Notes under the pieces: model-generated
What the model was told of the DNA's origin: nothing
Databases searched by the model: none
The model's input: the letters and a program-made list of their open reading frames with translations, nothing else
Source: Rhynchosporium graminicola
Taxonomy: Eukaryota; Ascomycota; Leotiomycetes; Helotiales; Ploettnerulaceae
Assembly (NCBI GenBank): GCA_900074885.1
Contig: FJUW01000089.1
Coordinates: 62,001-126,000, forward strand
Length of the DNA: 64,000 bases
Direction of reading: 5' to 3'
Shown here: positions 49,504-61,412 of the stretch, in pieces
Numbering within the stretch: the first letter of the stretch is position 1
Layout of the letters: each line of letters starts with the position of its first letter
Position numbers and translations under genes: made by a program

Positions 49504-49708
49504 TGTTAGTCCATATGTTAGTCTATAGTTACGTGTTAATCGAGTATCTGCACCGGGGTTTAGCCGGCCAGATATATCTCCCTTACGGAGTCTCGACTAC
49601 CTAGGAAAGACAGGCACGATACAACAGATAATACTACTACTATTATCACTGTACTTTGGCTCACGCAGACTACTTGATTGTACGTACTACGACAGAGTGA
49701 TACCAACA
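49504..49708 (+). repeat. copia 3' LTR
   Basis: 205 bp, TGTTAG...CCAACA, followed by the CAATA target duplication. Confidence 0.93.
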
Positions 49709-49736
49709 CAATATCATTACAACCCTCCTCATCACC

Positions 49737-50055
49737 ATGGCCGCTAGTGTCATTGCGACTCCACCTGATGCTATTAAAGACAGCATAGCCCGCGGAGTAG
49801 AAGCTAGGAAGGAAGGAATCAATTGTAACGTAAAAACAAACGACGGTTGCGATATTGTAAGTTACCTATCCCTCGCACTGTCAGCTGATGAAATAAGGTG
49901 ATCGGCTCGCTGACCTGCTTTGCGTTCCTCACAGTCTGAAAAATGCTATTGTGACCATTATTCCTACGGTGGCACTTTTGTAAGCTCTACAGGCGGAATC
50001 TTCCGTTAAGACTTCGCTAACTCGGAATGAAAAGTGCTACTGCGGAGACCCCTAG
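49737..50055 (+). CDS. candidate small cysteine-rich protein, 61 aa
   Basis: Three exons fit well: 49737-49856, 49935-49979 and 50035-50055. Intron 1 (78 bp) has GTAAGT, a CTGAC branch site and CACAG; intron 2 (55 bp) has GTAAGC, GCTAAC and an AAG acceptor. All are phase 0. The product starts MAASVIATPPDAIKD and has all six cysteines in its last 30 residues, including two CYC motifs (SEKCYCDHY and TFCYCGDP). If intron 2 is kept, the frame instead ends after ten more codons. There is no signal peptide, so it is not an obvious secreted effector; a metal-binding role is only a guess. The family was not recognised. It starts 29 bp after the copia LTR, so its promoter may lie in or beyond the transposon. 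Confidence 0.42.
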
Positions 50056-51817
50056 TGGACTCGTGCACGCAGTTCGCCTCTCAAACAAAGGCCTCTTTCA
50101 TGCACCTGGCCAAATTAGCATGAGAGTGCGCTTCTACAAAACAGGAGGCAGTGAAAGTTCTGTGTTACTAGAGGGCCTTCGATGGGCGTGACGTACTGCA
50201 ATTCGCTTTAAAAGGAGCTCTACGAGTGATCTCGCAGTGGTAGTTTAGTCTGACTAGACAAGTATTTCTTTCTCGGTTTCGTCCCAATGTTGAAGGGGTG
50301 GGGGCCATATTGTACTTCTTGCTCTCTTTGGACTCAGTATGCCTGCGTAATCATTCCATATAAATCAATATCAAGGATTGCAATTTGCTTCCAGATTCAC
50401 CAACCCGACTGATGTCTTCTACATAAATCCACATTTCAGCCAACAAGGCCTAGAAAACATTAAGTCTGACGGTCACTTTGCTCACCAGGACTCAGTGCGC
50501 AGTCTGAAGTATTAGTCATCGTTCTCTTATCTTCAAATGTGAAAATGGAGTTTCACGTGATAGAGATTGTAGAACAGATGAATGCTTCACTCCAGTAGTG
50601 TTTTGATATGCCTTGGTCATTATTATATCGGTACTGGCGCCAAGGGTGGTCTACTGAGAAAGTGTATGGAATCAATGTCGAGTATCAGTCTCGTATACCT
50701 CGTTTGATCTGCTGTCTACCGACTGCCCTGGGACTGCGCTAACAAGAGTTCATATTCCCATTGTGGCTGAAGTTTTGCTTTCTTCAGGTTCTACTGACTC
50801 AGTGGTTCAAGCTAACTCGGTAGGAATGACAAAGTGATCGACACAATGCTCTAGTGCCGAATGTCAGATAAATAACCTTTCAGCACTTTTGAAGCCTTGG
50901 GAAATCCTTCTTCAGCTACTTGCAAATGTTGCATGACTCGTTCTTTCCCAGGGGTCAGGAGAAAATGATACATCAATCATAGTAGAGTGAGTACTAGCTG
51001 AGATGCTCTTAGTCAGAGCGACCTGGTAGTCTCTCCTCAATCGACAGATTTCTAGGCCTCCATCTTTCAATGATTCGCAGACGTATCTTCCGAAGGTCAA
51101 CAAGCTGGCTGGTAAAGCACTCATAAGATATAAAGTCCTTAAGCTCTTTGTCACATCAGTGATCTAAAGTTTCCAGTGCGAGTGTATCAATCAACAATCT
51201 GTTTTAAATTGCTATGTCTTGTTTTATACATAATTCTGATGCCATGTTGGAGCACATGTTGGGCTTACATATGGGAGGCAGATCATTCGAGGCGTGTCTT
51301 CTTATGGACATCGCACCAACACGTTGTGATGAGGGGGCTTCGATCGGACTTCGTCGATCACCCCAGTACCCCGCATTATGGGCACTAAATGACAGATGGG
51401 ACATTCGCTTAAATGCTTCACATCAAAACATTACCTATCATTATCCGGTCTTCACCCCACGGGCAACTCAATATGGTATGGTCTGTGTCACCCCGATGGC
51501 GCACTAGCTGCCTCCCGAGGTACATCTTCGATAGGGGTAATGTTTGTTTTCACAGACCACGATGGAAATGGGATAGATCAACGCTACCTTCTTTGGTTGA
51601 CAGCAATGCACAGAAAGGGTGTTGTGGGATGTCTTGGTTCGAGGCTTGGAAAACGTCCTCCGCCTGCGTTGGTAATGGTATGTGCGGCAGTCATCAAATG
51701 GTGGCTTCCGTGACGTTGAGGGTGAGTCGCACTTGGAGCACTTATAGCCAGCCCCTACGCACTATTGATCACTCATTTCCCGATTCTTGAAATTTTGTTC
51801 GAACCCAAGTCGTCAAG
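50056..51817. other. intergenic region upstream of the peroxidase gene
   Basis: No recognised gene. A minus-strand frame at 50912-51154 (about 70 codons from its first ATG) looks mildly coding but has no motif. Several plus-strand frames at 51176-51790 overlap each other in different phases and are probably chance. Confidence 0.4.
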
Positions 51818-53391
51818 ATGAAATACTTTTACTCCATCTTATTTTCTGCTGCCACGGTGGCAGCTTTTCCAAGCTACTGGGCTGAGCAGCTGAATAGAGC
51901 CCAACCCGGCGTTTTCGAGAGCGAACACTTTAAACGAGCCATCGAAAACCTTCGGGAGAATCGGGCTGTTGAGGAGACAAACTGCGGTCCGGTGCCTTGT
52001 GCTGTCTTTAACGCTAAAGAACAGCTCGTCTCAATCGAAGGAGAACATGCATTTGTGGCACCCGTCAAGGGGAAAGACCTTAGAGGGCCTTGCCCAGGAC
52101 TCAACGCGGCTGCGAATCATGGTTACAGTGAATATGCACATGCTCCAACTTAGATTGATAAATGGCACTGAATTATCGACCATAGTTCCCCACAACGGTG
52201 TCTTGGATTCACAACAAACGATCAATGGATTAGCAAATGCATACGGAATGGGTCCGGATCTTGCACTGGGACTCGCTGCCGTCGCTGTCCTGTTTGATGG
52301 AGATATCACGAAGCTCGAATGGTCAATTGGTGGACCACAAAATGTCGGTTTACTTCAAGCTGGCGTATTCGGCCGTCCTCGTGGTCTCTCATTCTCCCAC
52401 AACAACTATGAGGGTGACGCATCTATCGGCCGTCCGGATTACTTTCTCAACAACGGCAATGCTTACTCGCTTGATATCAATCGATTCAAAAAAGCTTACG
52501 AGAAGGGGATGGCTGATGACCGCTATACAATAGATAAGTTCCGCGATCTGTTTGTTGAAAACATCAATTAGTGAGTTCCATTCTAAGAGACATTAGAGAT
52601 GGCTACTTGCACTAGTAGCTTTCTCGATCGAAATGCTGATTTTGATACCTTAGTTCGATCCAGAACAATCCTCACTACTTCAGCTCTCAATTTGCAGGAT
52701 TGATCGTTGTTCCAGCAGCGTACAACTTTGTCATCAACTTCATGTCCAATCACACCGCGGAGGAGCCATCAGGTTATCTCAATGGCAAGTTTCCACACAG
52801 ACATCAGATCGTATCCAGTCTGACCTGTAATTAGGTGCTATCTTCAAGGAGTTCTTCTCTGTCACTGGAGACTACCCGAATTTCAATTGGATTCCTGGCC
52901 ATGAGAAAATTCCAGCCAACTGGTACAGACGCACCTCCACGAACCCATATAGTCTTCCCGCTGCTCTCCTCGACGTCGCGGGCGGCTGGGTGCGAGATCC
53001 ATCTGCTTTCCGTCTTGGGGGTAATGTAAACGGTGTTAATACATATACAGGCGTTAGTTGTAAGTCTGCACCAGCACAATACCTTGCGGTTTCTCAAAAC
53101 TGATGTATCATCATAGTGGGCGATCTCAGTGGCGGCCTCTATAACGCCGGCGACCTTGCTAAAGGCAACAACCTCGGTTGTTTCGCGTTCCAACTGCAGA
53201 CTATGTACCTGGAGACTAACCTCGGCCTGAGTGGTCTTCTACCCAATGGAATCTTGGGTGTACAACAGTTCATTGCAAAAGCGGTGACACCGCTTTTAAA
53301 AAAGTTGAGCTGTCCCGAAGTTGCAAATAAACAGTTTGATTTTACTATCTTCGACAGATTCCCAGGGGCGAAGGATGTTGTCAAGATGTAG
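51818..53391 (+). CDS. secreted heme-thiolate peroxidase (chloroperoxidase / unspecific peroxygenase family)
   Basis: Five exons: 51818-52127, 52186-52570, 52654-52784, 52835-53059 and 53117-53391, giving 441 aa; the joined frame closes exactly. A signal peptide is seen at residues 1-16 (KYFYSILFSAATVAA). The heme-binding PCP motif is at residues 91-93 (RGPCPGLNAAANHGY, Cys92 as axial thiolate). The acid-base glutamate is likely Glu179 in EGDASIGRPD. Later family stretches are HYFSSQFAGLIVVPAAYNF, GYLNGAIFKEFFSV and GDYPNFNWIPGHEKIP. The enzymes use peroxide to oxygenate or halogenate organic substrates outside the cell; the true substrate is unknown. Intron 3 has a GC donor. The neighbours are the RIP-mutated transposon block and a dead oxidoreductase gene. 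Confidence 0.91.
52785..52834 (+). other. GC-AG intron in the peroxidase gene
   Basis: A 50-bp intron, AATG|GCAAGT donor, CTGAC branch site, ATTAG acceptor. Only this splice gives the conserved LNGAIFKEFFS junction in frame; the GT four bases further on breaks the frame. Confidence 0.85.
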
Positions 53392-53773
53392 AAGAAGCAG
53401 TAGACATATATCCTGTATTCGTAGAGATAAACTTACAGATCTCTGTATAAAAAACAAAAAGATTACGTATCCCGTGAGACTTGAAAGGACGCGAACTTGA
53501 CCATGGTCAGAACTTGGCGTTTGTTAAAAGGCATTCGGCTTCGCGGTACCGAGGATATCTCGTACAGGTCTGCCCCACACAAAGAGGTATTTGATTACTT
53601 TGGCTTGGAGCCTCTGAATGAACGATGCATCTCAGGTACTAGATGAGATACCAGTTGTTATGCTCTTGCGATACTCACTGAACCACCACGTTCCGAATAC
53701 TTTAAAGGCGATGTGAAGATGGCATAGTAACGAAGGAGAATGTTTTCTATATTTCTAGCAGATTTTAGATGCG
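53392..53773. other. short spacer
   Basis: 3' region of the peroxidase gene. Nothing else recognised; the start of the following pseudogene could extend into it. Confidence 0.4.
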
Positions 53774-54504
53774 ATGTCGGCTGAATTAAATCAGCCTAAA
53801 ATCAGAAATGGAGACCGTGTTGCTCTATCATTAGCGGATGGTTCACAGGGAGTGTTTGATCGTTTATTATTGCAACGCACGCCCCAGCTGCACTGCGTTT
53901 ACGAGGGTCAGACGCAAGCACGGAAGAGACAGCTGTTCTTAATTACTTTAGAATAATTTCCGGACCAATAGTGATCCAGTCTACTGTTTTGCTTAGCACG
54001 CTATACACTTTCGACTCGAATAAATTGCTGACAGTACCCGGTTCATGTCTAGCCGGCGAGCAACTCAGTCAACTTGGAACTACACTGGATTCTTAAATCA
54101 TCACTGTCGTCAAGATTGGTGAACTTCTCTGACGCTCCATATGAACAACCCGGTAGTCTCTCTCAAGATTACAAAGAGCGTATCTTCACCTCTCTCGATC
54201 CCGGATATGCAGCGGACCCATCTATCATTCGCGCAAGTATGGCTTATTACCACCCTATGTAAATAGCAGGAACCTCGCAGCAGAAGAGAATATACTGAGT
54301 ATCCAGAAAAAGTGCAATGCGTGGTACGCGGGTGCGGGGAACGGATACGGATCTGATGAGAATGGCTTCACGGCTGGCTTGGAAGCTGCGAGGCAGATTG
54401 ATCCAGATTCGAATCTACCATTGAATACAGTTGTCCAGAGGCGAACGCAGATTGAGAAGGGAGACGCCATGAAAATGGATAATGACGTTGGCGAGGAGAC
54501 GTGA
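53774..54504 (+). pseudogene. decayed FAD-dependent oxidoreductase, C-terminal part
   Basis: Three fragments resemble in order the C-terminal half of the fungal FAD-binding amine-oxidase-like/protoporphyrinogen-oxidase-like proteins: 53774-53956 (NGDRVALSLADGSQGVFDRLLL, like the VxLxDGxxxxYDxVxxA stretch), 54074-54258 (FTSLDPGYAADPSIIRASMAYYHPM, like LVTLNPxxxPDPxxxxxxxxYxHPV) and 54259-54504 (AWYAGAGNGYGSDENGFTAGL, like YAGAWTxYGFHEDGFxSGL). Several stops separate the first two, and a one-base frameshift near 54259 separates the last two. The N-terminal FAD-binding half was not found. Identification is from remembered family patterns, so moderate confidence. Confidence 0.5.
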
Positions 54505-55863
54505 TTTCAAGTCATGAGCTGATTCTGGTGTGCTATTGGTGTGTTAAGCCTTGCAAGGGAGATCTGGTACGCAACAAGGAGAAGGGCATGTAAACTGACT
54601 ATTCAGCATACGCTACATCTTCTAAACTAAAGTAGACTGGTAACCATATTTCAAAAATGACTGCTGTGGATCTAGGAAGACAAAACTCTCGCGCTGAATA
54701 ACCAAAATAATCTCACTGGGGTCACTTCATCTGAAAAGCTGCCTGCAACACTTAGGATACAAATAATCAACGGATTCCCGTGACATCACTAGAAGAGAGT
54801 CTCACGTCGAACTCGGATGAACTCCCAACAGAGGCAATCAGCGATCTCGTTACTGCATCACGAACCATTTCAACCATCATCACGCTAACTTTACTCATGT
54901 GAGCGTCTGCTGCTGCTCTCACACACGCAATATCTTATATTCAACGCCGGCATAACATCTCGGAGGGAGACAGACCGGGTGCTTGAGTGTGTACGGATCC
55001 TTATCTCAACTTAATCGCATTGTCTTTCGGCGGATGTTGGCGGAGACATCGCAGCCGCAGTGCCACGGAATTTCAAAACACTTTCAGCATTATTGTCTAC
55101 GGAATTATGCATGGACCTTATGTCTTCGTATGGGCGTCACTTATATATAACTCCTAATCTCACAATTAACATTCTCGTCGAATATAATTTGATGAGTTTG
55201 ATCGGTGACTCCAATACCGAACACTTTTTGGGTTAATTTCCTTGCCCTAGACCCCCACAAAATCGAGGACTGGAGGCGGGGATCAAGCCAATATCTTACT
55301 TCTTGAGACTCCTTTGGAAGAAGTTTATTCTCATCAGCTCTGGAAACTATCGAAAATCGTGTACGGCTACCACATAAATTATTGAGCCTCTTTTTTGAGA
55401 CTAATAGTGCTTTCCCTCTGGCTCATCTTAAACCCGACCAATTTGATTTCTTGCTTGACTTCCCTAAAAGATAAATAGTTGGAAAACTGTATCATTTCGA
55501 TGGGAGGTCTCAATCGCCTGACATTTTTCGCATTGAGTTCAATGAGGGGGATACCACCGTTCAATCGATGCCGCCAAATCCAGCTGTTCTCCTCGAGAAT
55601 TTCTGGTGCCTAGTGACTCCCAAGCGCAGGAAAATCTGCCTCCGCGGCTGTCGTACCAGGCTTGTCTGAGAAAGGCAACCGTCGACGAAGTTTGCCAATC
55701 AAAGTTGCCTTCTCATTGCAGCCTTGAGATCTATCACCGTAATAGTTGATCAGCAAGGAAGAAAAGCTAACATTACATGCATAGTACCTGGAGACAATGG
55801 CTATATAGGTATAAAAAGATTAATAAAAGCCTTACATAAAGCTTACTGGGTTGTTCTACGAGG
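54505..55863. other. intergenic region
   Basis: No gene recognised. A minus-strand frame at 55379-55564 (about 61 codons, with a charged ELNAKNVRRLRPPIEMIQF stretch) has no known family and may be a gene fragment. Confidence 0.4.
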
Positions 55864-55864
55864 A

Positions 55865-55870
55865 TATATA
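55865..55870 (+). promoter_or_regulatory. TATA element of the 5S rRNA gene
   Basis: TATATA at -29 to -24 from the 5S start, the position used by upstream TATA elements of fungal 5S genes. Confidence 0.6.
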
Positions 55871-55893
55871 CCCTACCAACCCGCGAGACAACC

Positions 55894-56012
55894 ACATACG
55901 ACCATAGACTGGTGAGAACTGGGCATCCCGTCCGCTCTGCCATACACAAGCACCAGATCGGCAGATTAGTAGTTGGGTGGGTGACCACCAGCGAATACCT
56001 GCTGTTGTATGT
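55894..56012 (+). rRNA. 5S ribosomal RNA
   Basis: About 119 nt starting ACATACGACCATAG and ending TTGTATGT, whose ends pair (ACATAC with GTATGT). The internal promoter region TAGTAGTTGGGTGGGTGACC followed by ACCAGCGAAT matches the fungal 5S consensus, as does CATCCCGTCCGCTCT. A short T run (56012-56015) follows as the RNA polymerase III stop signal. Single dispersed 5S copies are normal in filamentous ascomycetes. No break is seen, though the middle helix region was not fully checked for pairing. Confidence 0.93.
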
Positions 56013-59000
56013 TTTGGTCAATATTTTGGCTGAATTTCCTAGATCATGGAACTTATTGCCTGGAGATTGATTCCCTTGTCTTTGGGGCAGCAGGCTCTTT
56101 AAGGTTGTGATGTTTGTTTTTGTAAGCGAGATTGTTAATCTTGGCATGCTTGATATGCTTGATAAGCTCGCTTATTCACAAGTGTCGAAGGAGCTTTAGC
56201 TCTAGTCTGACTCTTTGAACGTTTTCTCAACATTTGTTGAAATACTCAATAGCAGGTATAAAGATAGCATGCGCTTAAGGAGTGTAATTTGAAATTACTC
56301 TACTCAATCTTCCGAGTCTTCAGATGAATCAAAAATATCAATAGGCGTGCACAAAGAAATCTCCAACGCCGGGTCAATCATATACTCCCTTTCACCGAAG
56401 AATGGTAATCTAGCCAGCTGGGAAGAACTACTTTTGATAATTGTTAAGATTAGTAGGTGAGCCTAGAACTCATTATCCTCTCTAGTCGTACGAACTCTTC
56501 TCCTAGAACACGTGAGAGGAATGGCCTCGTATCAATGATCGGTACTATCCGTATCGACGACTAGCCCAGATTTTGAACCATGTGCTGAATATTCGAAGAC
56601 ACAACCGTTATTTTGATCGTCATTGTTCTCTGCTTTCTGGGTGACCCTGACGGATAAATGTTGGAAACACTTCCATGAGCCGTAATGCCGAATGGAAGAT
56701 CCTTCTTTGAAATCCTCCTCATTCGCGTTTAAAAGCAGGAGCCGCGGTGATCGTCTTAAAAGTCGAGAAATGTCTTCGAAGTCAGGTAAGGGAGAAGTTT
56801 CGTGTCTAGGATTTTGGTAGCTAGAGACTCTCGATTTTGAAGAACTCGTGAGGAATGTTAAGTATTGGGTGCATGTTCAAGACATGCCTGTTATCACTAT
56901 AGCTAGGACGTTTTTCCGAAATTGCGCCCCTAGCAGCATATAAACCGAGGACCGACTCCCTTTCAAATTTGACACAACTCTATTAGTCTCTTGCATAATA
57001 TCATCACGAAAGTGCCCAGATGGCGTTGTAACGGACGAATTAGTTCCTCATTTGGCTCGGGACACTAACACCGGGAACACAAGAAGAAAGTCGGAAAGTA
57101 ACATCTTTCTCTGTGTGCAATCAAAATACAAGCATGAAATCAAGATTGAGATCACAATGAAGAAGTGCTTGGGCAAATCCGATCAAATATCTATCTTCTA
57201 TGCCCACTTCATCGTCCACATTATTTTCAAGGTGAGTCATCAATCCCTGACGTCCTTACACCCTATCTCTAACATCCATTGCGTGGCGGAACATGCTGTA
57301 ACGTAAAGCTGACAGTGGCGAGATTCCACGGTCCAACTCCACAATTTGCCTCAAGCGTGCCACTGCGTTGACGCCGCTGATCGGATGAAGAAGTTGCAAC
57401 GAACCAGTCGTGGAACTCAACAAGATGAATGATACTTTATTCTCTTATTTGATGTCCGCAAAGGCTCAAAGGACCTGGATGCATCGCTAATCGATTTTGA
57501 TTCAGTACTTTGAAGTTCAGGAGTTGAGTCCAATGTGGACAGTCTTGTATTTTCTCTCTCCATTGTTGTTACTCGTGTCGTTCACATGACTTGACGAGTA
57601 GCCAATTGCAGCACTCCTGGCATCTTCTAGTACAAGTGTCGACTCATTGTAGGTCCATACATCTTCTGGTGGATCTGAAAATGTTTCGTTCATCTTCATT
57701 CCCGGGGATAGCTATCAATATCGAATGAATATCCCGCGAAAGCGCTTGAACCTCAACGAACATCGCGGAGTCGGCCGTGCTCATCGAATCATTAATCGAT
57801 GGGGTTGTTTCCTCGATAATTAATGTATAGTCTGAGTCGATTCAATCTCTTGGCTTCCGCTTTATCTTGTTAGCTTTTGAACGTGAGGTAATTTCCATTG
57901 CCGTTTCGTCAAGACTCCGTCAGAAAGGGTCAGCACCTTCTCCTAACATTGCAGAAACCGCTGGCAGACTCGATACGTAACATGCAAAATCAAGAAAGCT
58001 TTTGCCATGGTTTCCCTGTATCGAAAGATAAGCAATAGTTATCCAAAACACAACTTTTAATCAGGAATTGGTTCGTTTGGCACTCATCTCTTAGGTCTCT
58101 GTCCTAGCTATCTGCCTTCCACATTGCTTCACTAGAATAAAATTTGCAGAAATCTGAAGACAGCACTTAGGTGGTATATCTGGTCTGAACTTTGCACCTA
58201 GACATTGAGATATTTCAATCCTTGATGGCTGGCGGCGTACGACAATCGATGAACAGGGTCGATCGTCGTGCTTTCGACCGGAAGCAATTGGATTTCTACA
58301 AAAACCCAAAAGTTCGGCAACATAACTTAAACAAGGTCACCATCACATCTGGTGACCAATTTGTCGTTTGAAAAAAAAAACAAGCCTGGTCGCCACTCTC
58401 GCCTAATTTTCAACACAGTCATATATCGAAATAAGGTCTTCCCTTCCAGATTTGGAGCGACAACAGCTAATTACCGTCACGGGCGGGAAACACGCTGGCC
58501 CATTGATAAGTCCCAACACCACTTGCTCGCGGGCAAGTGGTTAGTAAGCACTAAGGCAATCACCCGAGACAATAAAAGAGTTTAACTCAAAATTGGGTGA
58601 TTGCTGAATTGTTGCCGATTTTTTCTACGAATTTTTTTTTGTGTATTTTTTTCCAGATATCACGAATCGCTTGTTTGTTTTCTTCCTCGCGAAGCGAAGA
58701 TACAGTCGCGATTCGCAAAATGTAAGGAAGTAGCAAAAGTTGCATCCTGCCGAGTATAGAGATGCAAAGTGATATTTAGTTATTGTTATATAATGTGTCC
58801 CTAACGCAGCCGACTCTTCCCCGAGGTATGCCTTTCTATTCGTGATCGACTGCAAGTCTACCAGAACATTAAATGGTCACGTGGCCAAGGAGTACCATGG
58901 CAATGCAGTGCTCAAAGGGGCTCTTCATAAAGTTTCTGTGTACGCAAATGTTTATTGCAACTACGCAGGGATACGAGCATTTCTGCAATTTGATGAAATT

Positions 59001-61412
59001 CCAGGTTCGAGGGCATGAAGCTATAACCGAGCACATTGTTGAATCTTGGCAATATCGCTTAGCTGGGGCTTTGGGGGAGTGGTTGTGTGAGATAGCACGT
59101 TCAGAGAAGTTTAAAGAATATAAAAGCGAAATAATAGCTTTGAAGTACGAGTAGCCTTACGAAAGAGCCAAGGACCTACAAACGAACTCCTATACAAGTA
59201 GGTGTTTCGGACGGAATCACGCTCAGAAGTACTAGCTAGATTCTACTCGTTCTCACTCACGGAAACCTCGGGATTTCGCCTTCCTTTGCAGGGATTACTC
59301 CTAATAGATCTCAACTAGGAGTCACCTTCGGAGCCTCGAAATCTATTAGCCTTTATTCTATTAAATTCTACCTTGCGAACAAAGTCACCGTCTGCTTCCA
59401 TTTCTCACCTCCGGAGAATTGGCGTATTTGAGATGTTCAAGTATTTGAGAAATTTGTTTGTAATTATACAAGATACGGCCGTGCACGCAACTGCCACCAA
59501 ACGACGTCCCGCCAAGTCTCCGAGGCCCTAGCTCAGCTAAATCTTGGGCAAGGGATCTTCGGGACATACTTAGTATAGGGGGTAATTAGTCCACAATTCT
59601 AGGCCGTGCACTTGAGATATTTTATGACTACAAGTACTGTATTTTCCCCAGTGTACTATATAGTATGGCTTTATCATTGGTGGCAGCCCGTGGTTATAGC
59701 CCGTGTAGATAGAAACTCCTCGAAGTGCGCACAGACTTTGCTTTGTGGAATAATTACCACCTGTACCAAGTATCAACTACTGGACATCTCAGACACACCG
59801 ACTCTCTGACTCTTAGCTACTTAAATCTGCATCGGTACCTACGAAGTACCCGGCGCGGAGGTATTCCCGTACGGATCAGACTCGCTAATCTGTCGGAAAT
59901 AACCACTTCATCACCTCCTGATACCCGCAGACCCGGCACATTCGAGCTCATTTACCTCTGGATTTCAGATTACATCAAGTTAGTAGCTAGAAAGTCTGAT
60001 TTGACATTCCTGATTACTTTACCATAGTGGGGGACGCAGGAGCAAATGAACAGTCCTATCACTAACAGTCAGCTATGCCACATCTGAATTGTGACTGGCT
60101 TAATTACAAATTTCAAGAGGATGTCTTTGACGGTTTCGCAAGGAGAACGTCATCTCGATGGGTTGATTTGAGAGGGATTTACAGAGTAAGAAAAAGGACC
60201 GGTAACGAAGGGCAGATGCGGGGCAAGCTGAACCTAACTCGATTAGCTTTCTCGAGTTCCCCCTTATCTTTGCCAATAGCATTGTTTGACTTCAAGCAGA
60301 GATTCACATAGTTGACTCAAGACCCTTTTAGTAGGAATATTGCCGGCTGATTGTGAGGCTGGTATAGATATGTTGACCCCAATATCCAGATGTTACTACT
60401 TTTGTAACACGATCTGTTACCTTCAATTGGAAAACTCTTCTGAGTGTGGAAAGGACGACATTTGACCTCCTGTTGGTCAATAGTTCCAGCAGGTAAAAAT
60501 TGGAGACTCATGTTGAGGTAGAATCCTCACATCACACGTGATCATTACCACCTGGAGATTATTGAATAACTACTAGCAGGAGAACTTCATACTGCTGGTA
60601 ACAATGATGTAATACTTTGAAAACCGTGCTGGGAAAATAGAGGTATATTGAACTCCTTTAGAAACTAGATAATAGATAATTTGAATCAGTAGCCTGCCTG
60701 ATGAGCTCATATGACTTGGTTGGCTCAGTTCGTTGAAAGCTGAGCAGAATCAAGCGATTTTTAGACTCAAATAATGAAATTTAAATATTTTACTTGAATA
60801 ATGAAAATTGCAAAATATAAATGACATGCTGAAAATAATATCATCTACGTCTCATTGTACTCTTTGACGAATATTCTGTTCTGCGGACAGTCGTCTAAAC
60901 TTGACCTCCTCGCGGGTAAACTCTCAGCACAATTTCATTACAATAACTGCAATTATACTAATCGGAGTTCCCGCTATGTATTCGCTGTTCGATCCATGAA
61001 TTAGGAGGAGCTCCGATCTAGGGGGAATACGTTGGGCCCATCGCAAATGTACCTGAATTGGAGGTAATAATCAGGAAAGAACGAAGAGGCTCTTGCTAGA
61101 ACAGCCATTTAGTTCAGCACTACAAACGGAACATTGCTACGACATCTCAGGTCTAGACAGTGCCTACTCGAAAAAACTCGCTTAACAGGATACCCCTCGG
61201 TAGACCCCAAATCTTCCTGTCAACGTATATCCGATTCATTGCATGTTAATATGTCGCCATCGCTGGCCACTTGTTGTCATTACATATTCTAGGCCCGAGG
61301 TGAAGAGACTTCTACGCTGACTTTTCAAGAACATGGAAGAACGAAAGAAGCGTCGGGATTTCCGACACCAGAGGCTAAGGGGCAAGAATACAATGATCAG
61401 GCAAACAAAAGT
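56013..61412. other. 5.4 kb region without recognised genes
   Basis: Frames such as 57052-57306 (+), 58873-59154 (+), 59725-60027 (+) and 58091-58309 (-) lack motifs and intron support. A short hairpin-like CTCCTAATAGATCTCAACTAGGAG lies near 59301. Composition is mildly AT-rich around 60.7-60.9 kb. It may hold degraded genes that can no longer be recognised by eye. Confidence 0.4.

Larger units (their letters stand above)
37031..49708 (+). mobile_element. Ty1/copia LTR retrotransposon, RIP-inactivated and interrupted
   Basis: LTRs of 205 bp at each end (TGTTAG...CCAACA type) and target duplication CAATA (37026-37030 and 49709-49713). Its own sequence is about 6.3 kb after removing the nested gypsy element and solo LTR. 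Domain relics run in copia order: gag-like region about 38.6-39.1 kb, protease site near 39.78 kb (IINTRAAKVS, where the expected D and G are changed by G-to-A), GAG-pre-integrase and integrase about 40.1-40.9 kb (LYYRFGYP for LHRRFGHP, and VKVIPIEAHYSISKI), reverse transcriptase split between about 41.6-41.9 and 48.1-48.5 kb, and RNase H about 48.8-49.3 kb (DSKSLYDCVVRLN). Dozens of TAG/TAA stops replace Trp/Gln codons, as RIP predicts. It cannot encode a working product. Confidence 0.93.

Noticed and set aside
51176..51790. Overlapping open frames, one with an EF-hand-like DHDGNGIDQRYLL
   Set aside because: Three phases are open in turn, the EF-hand-like string stands alone, and no intron set joins them into one protein. 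Probably chance upstream of the peroxidase gene.
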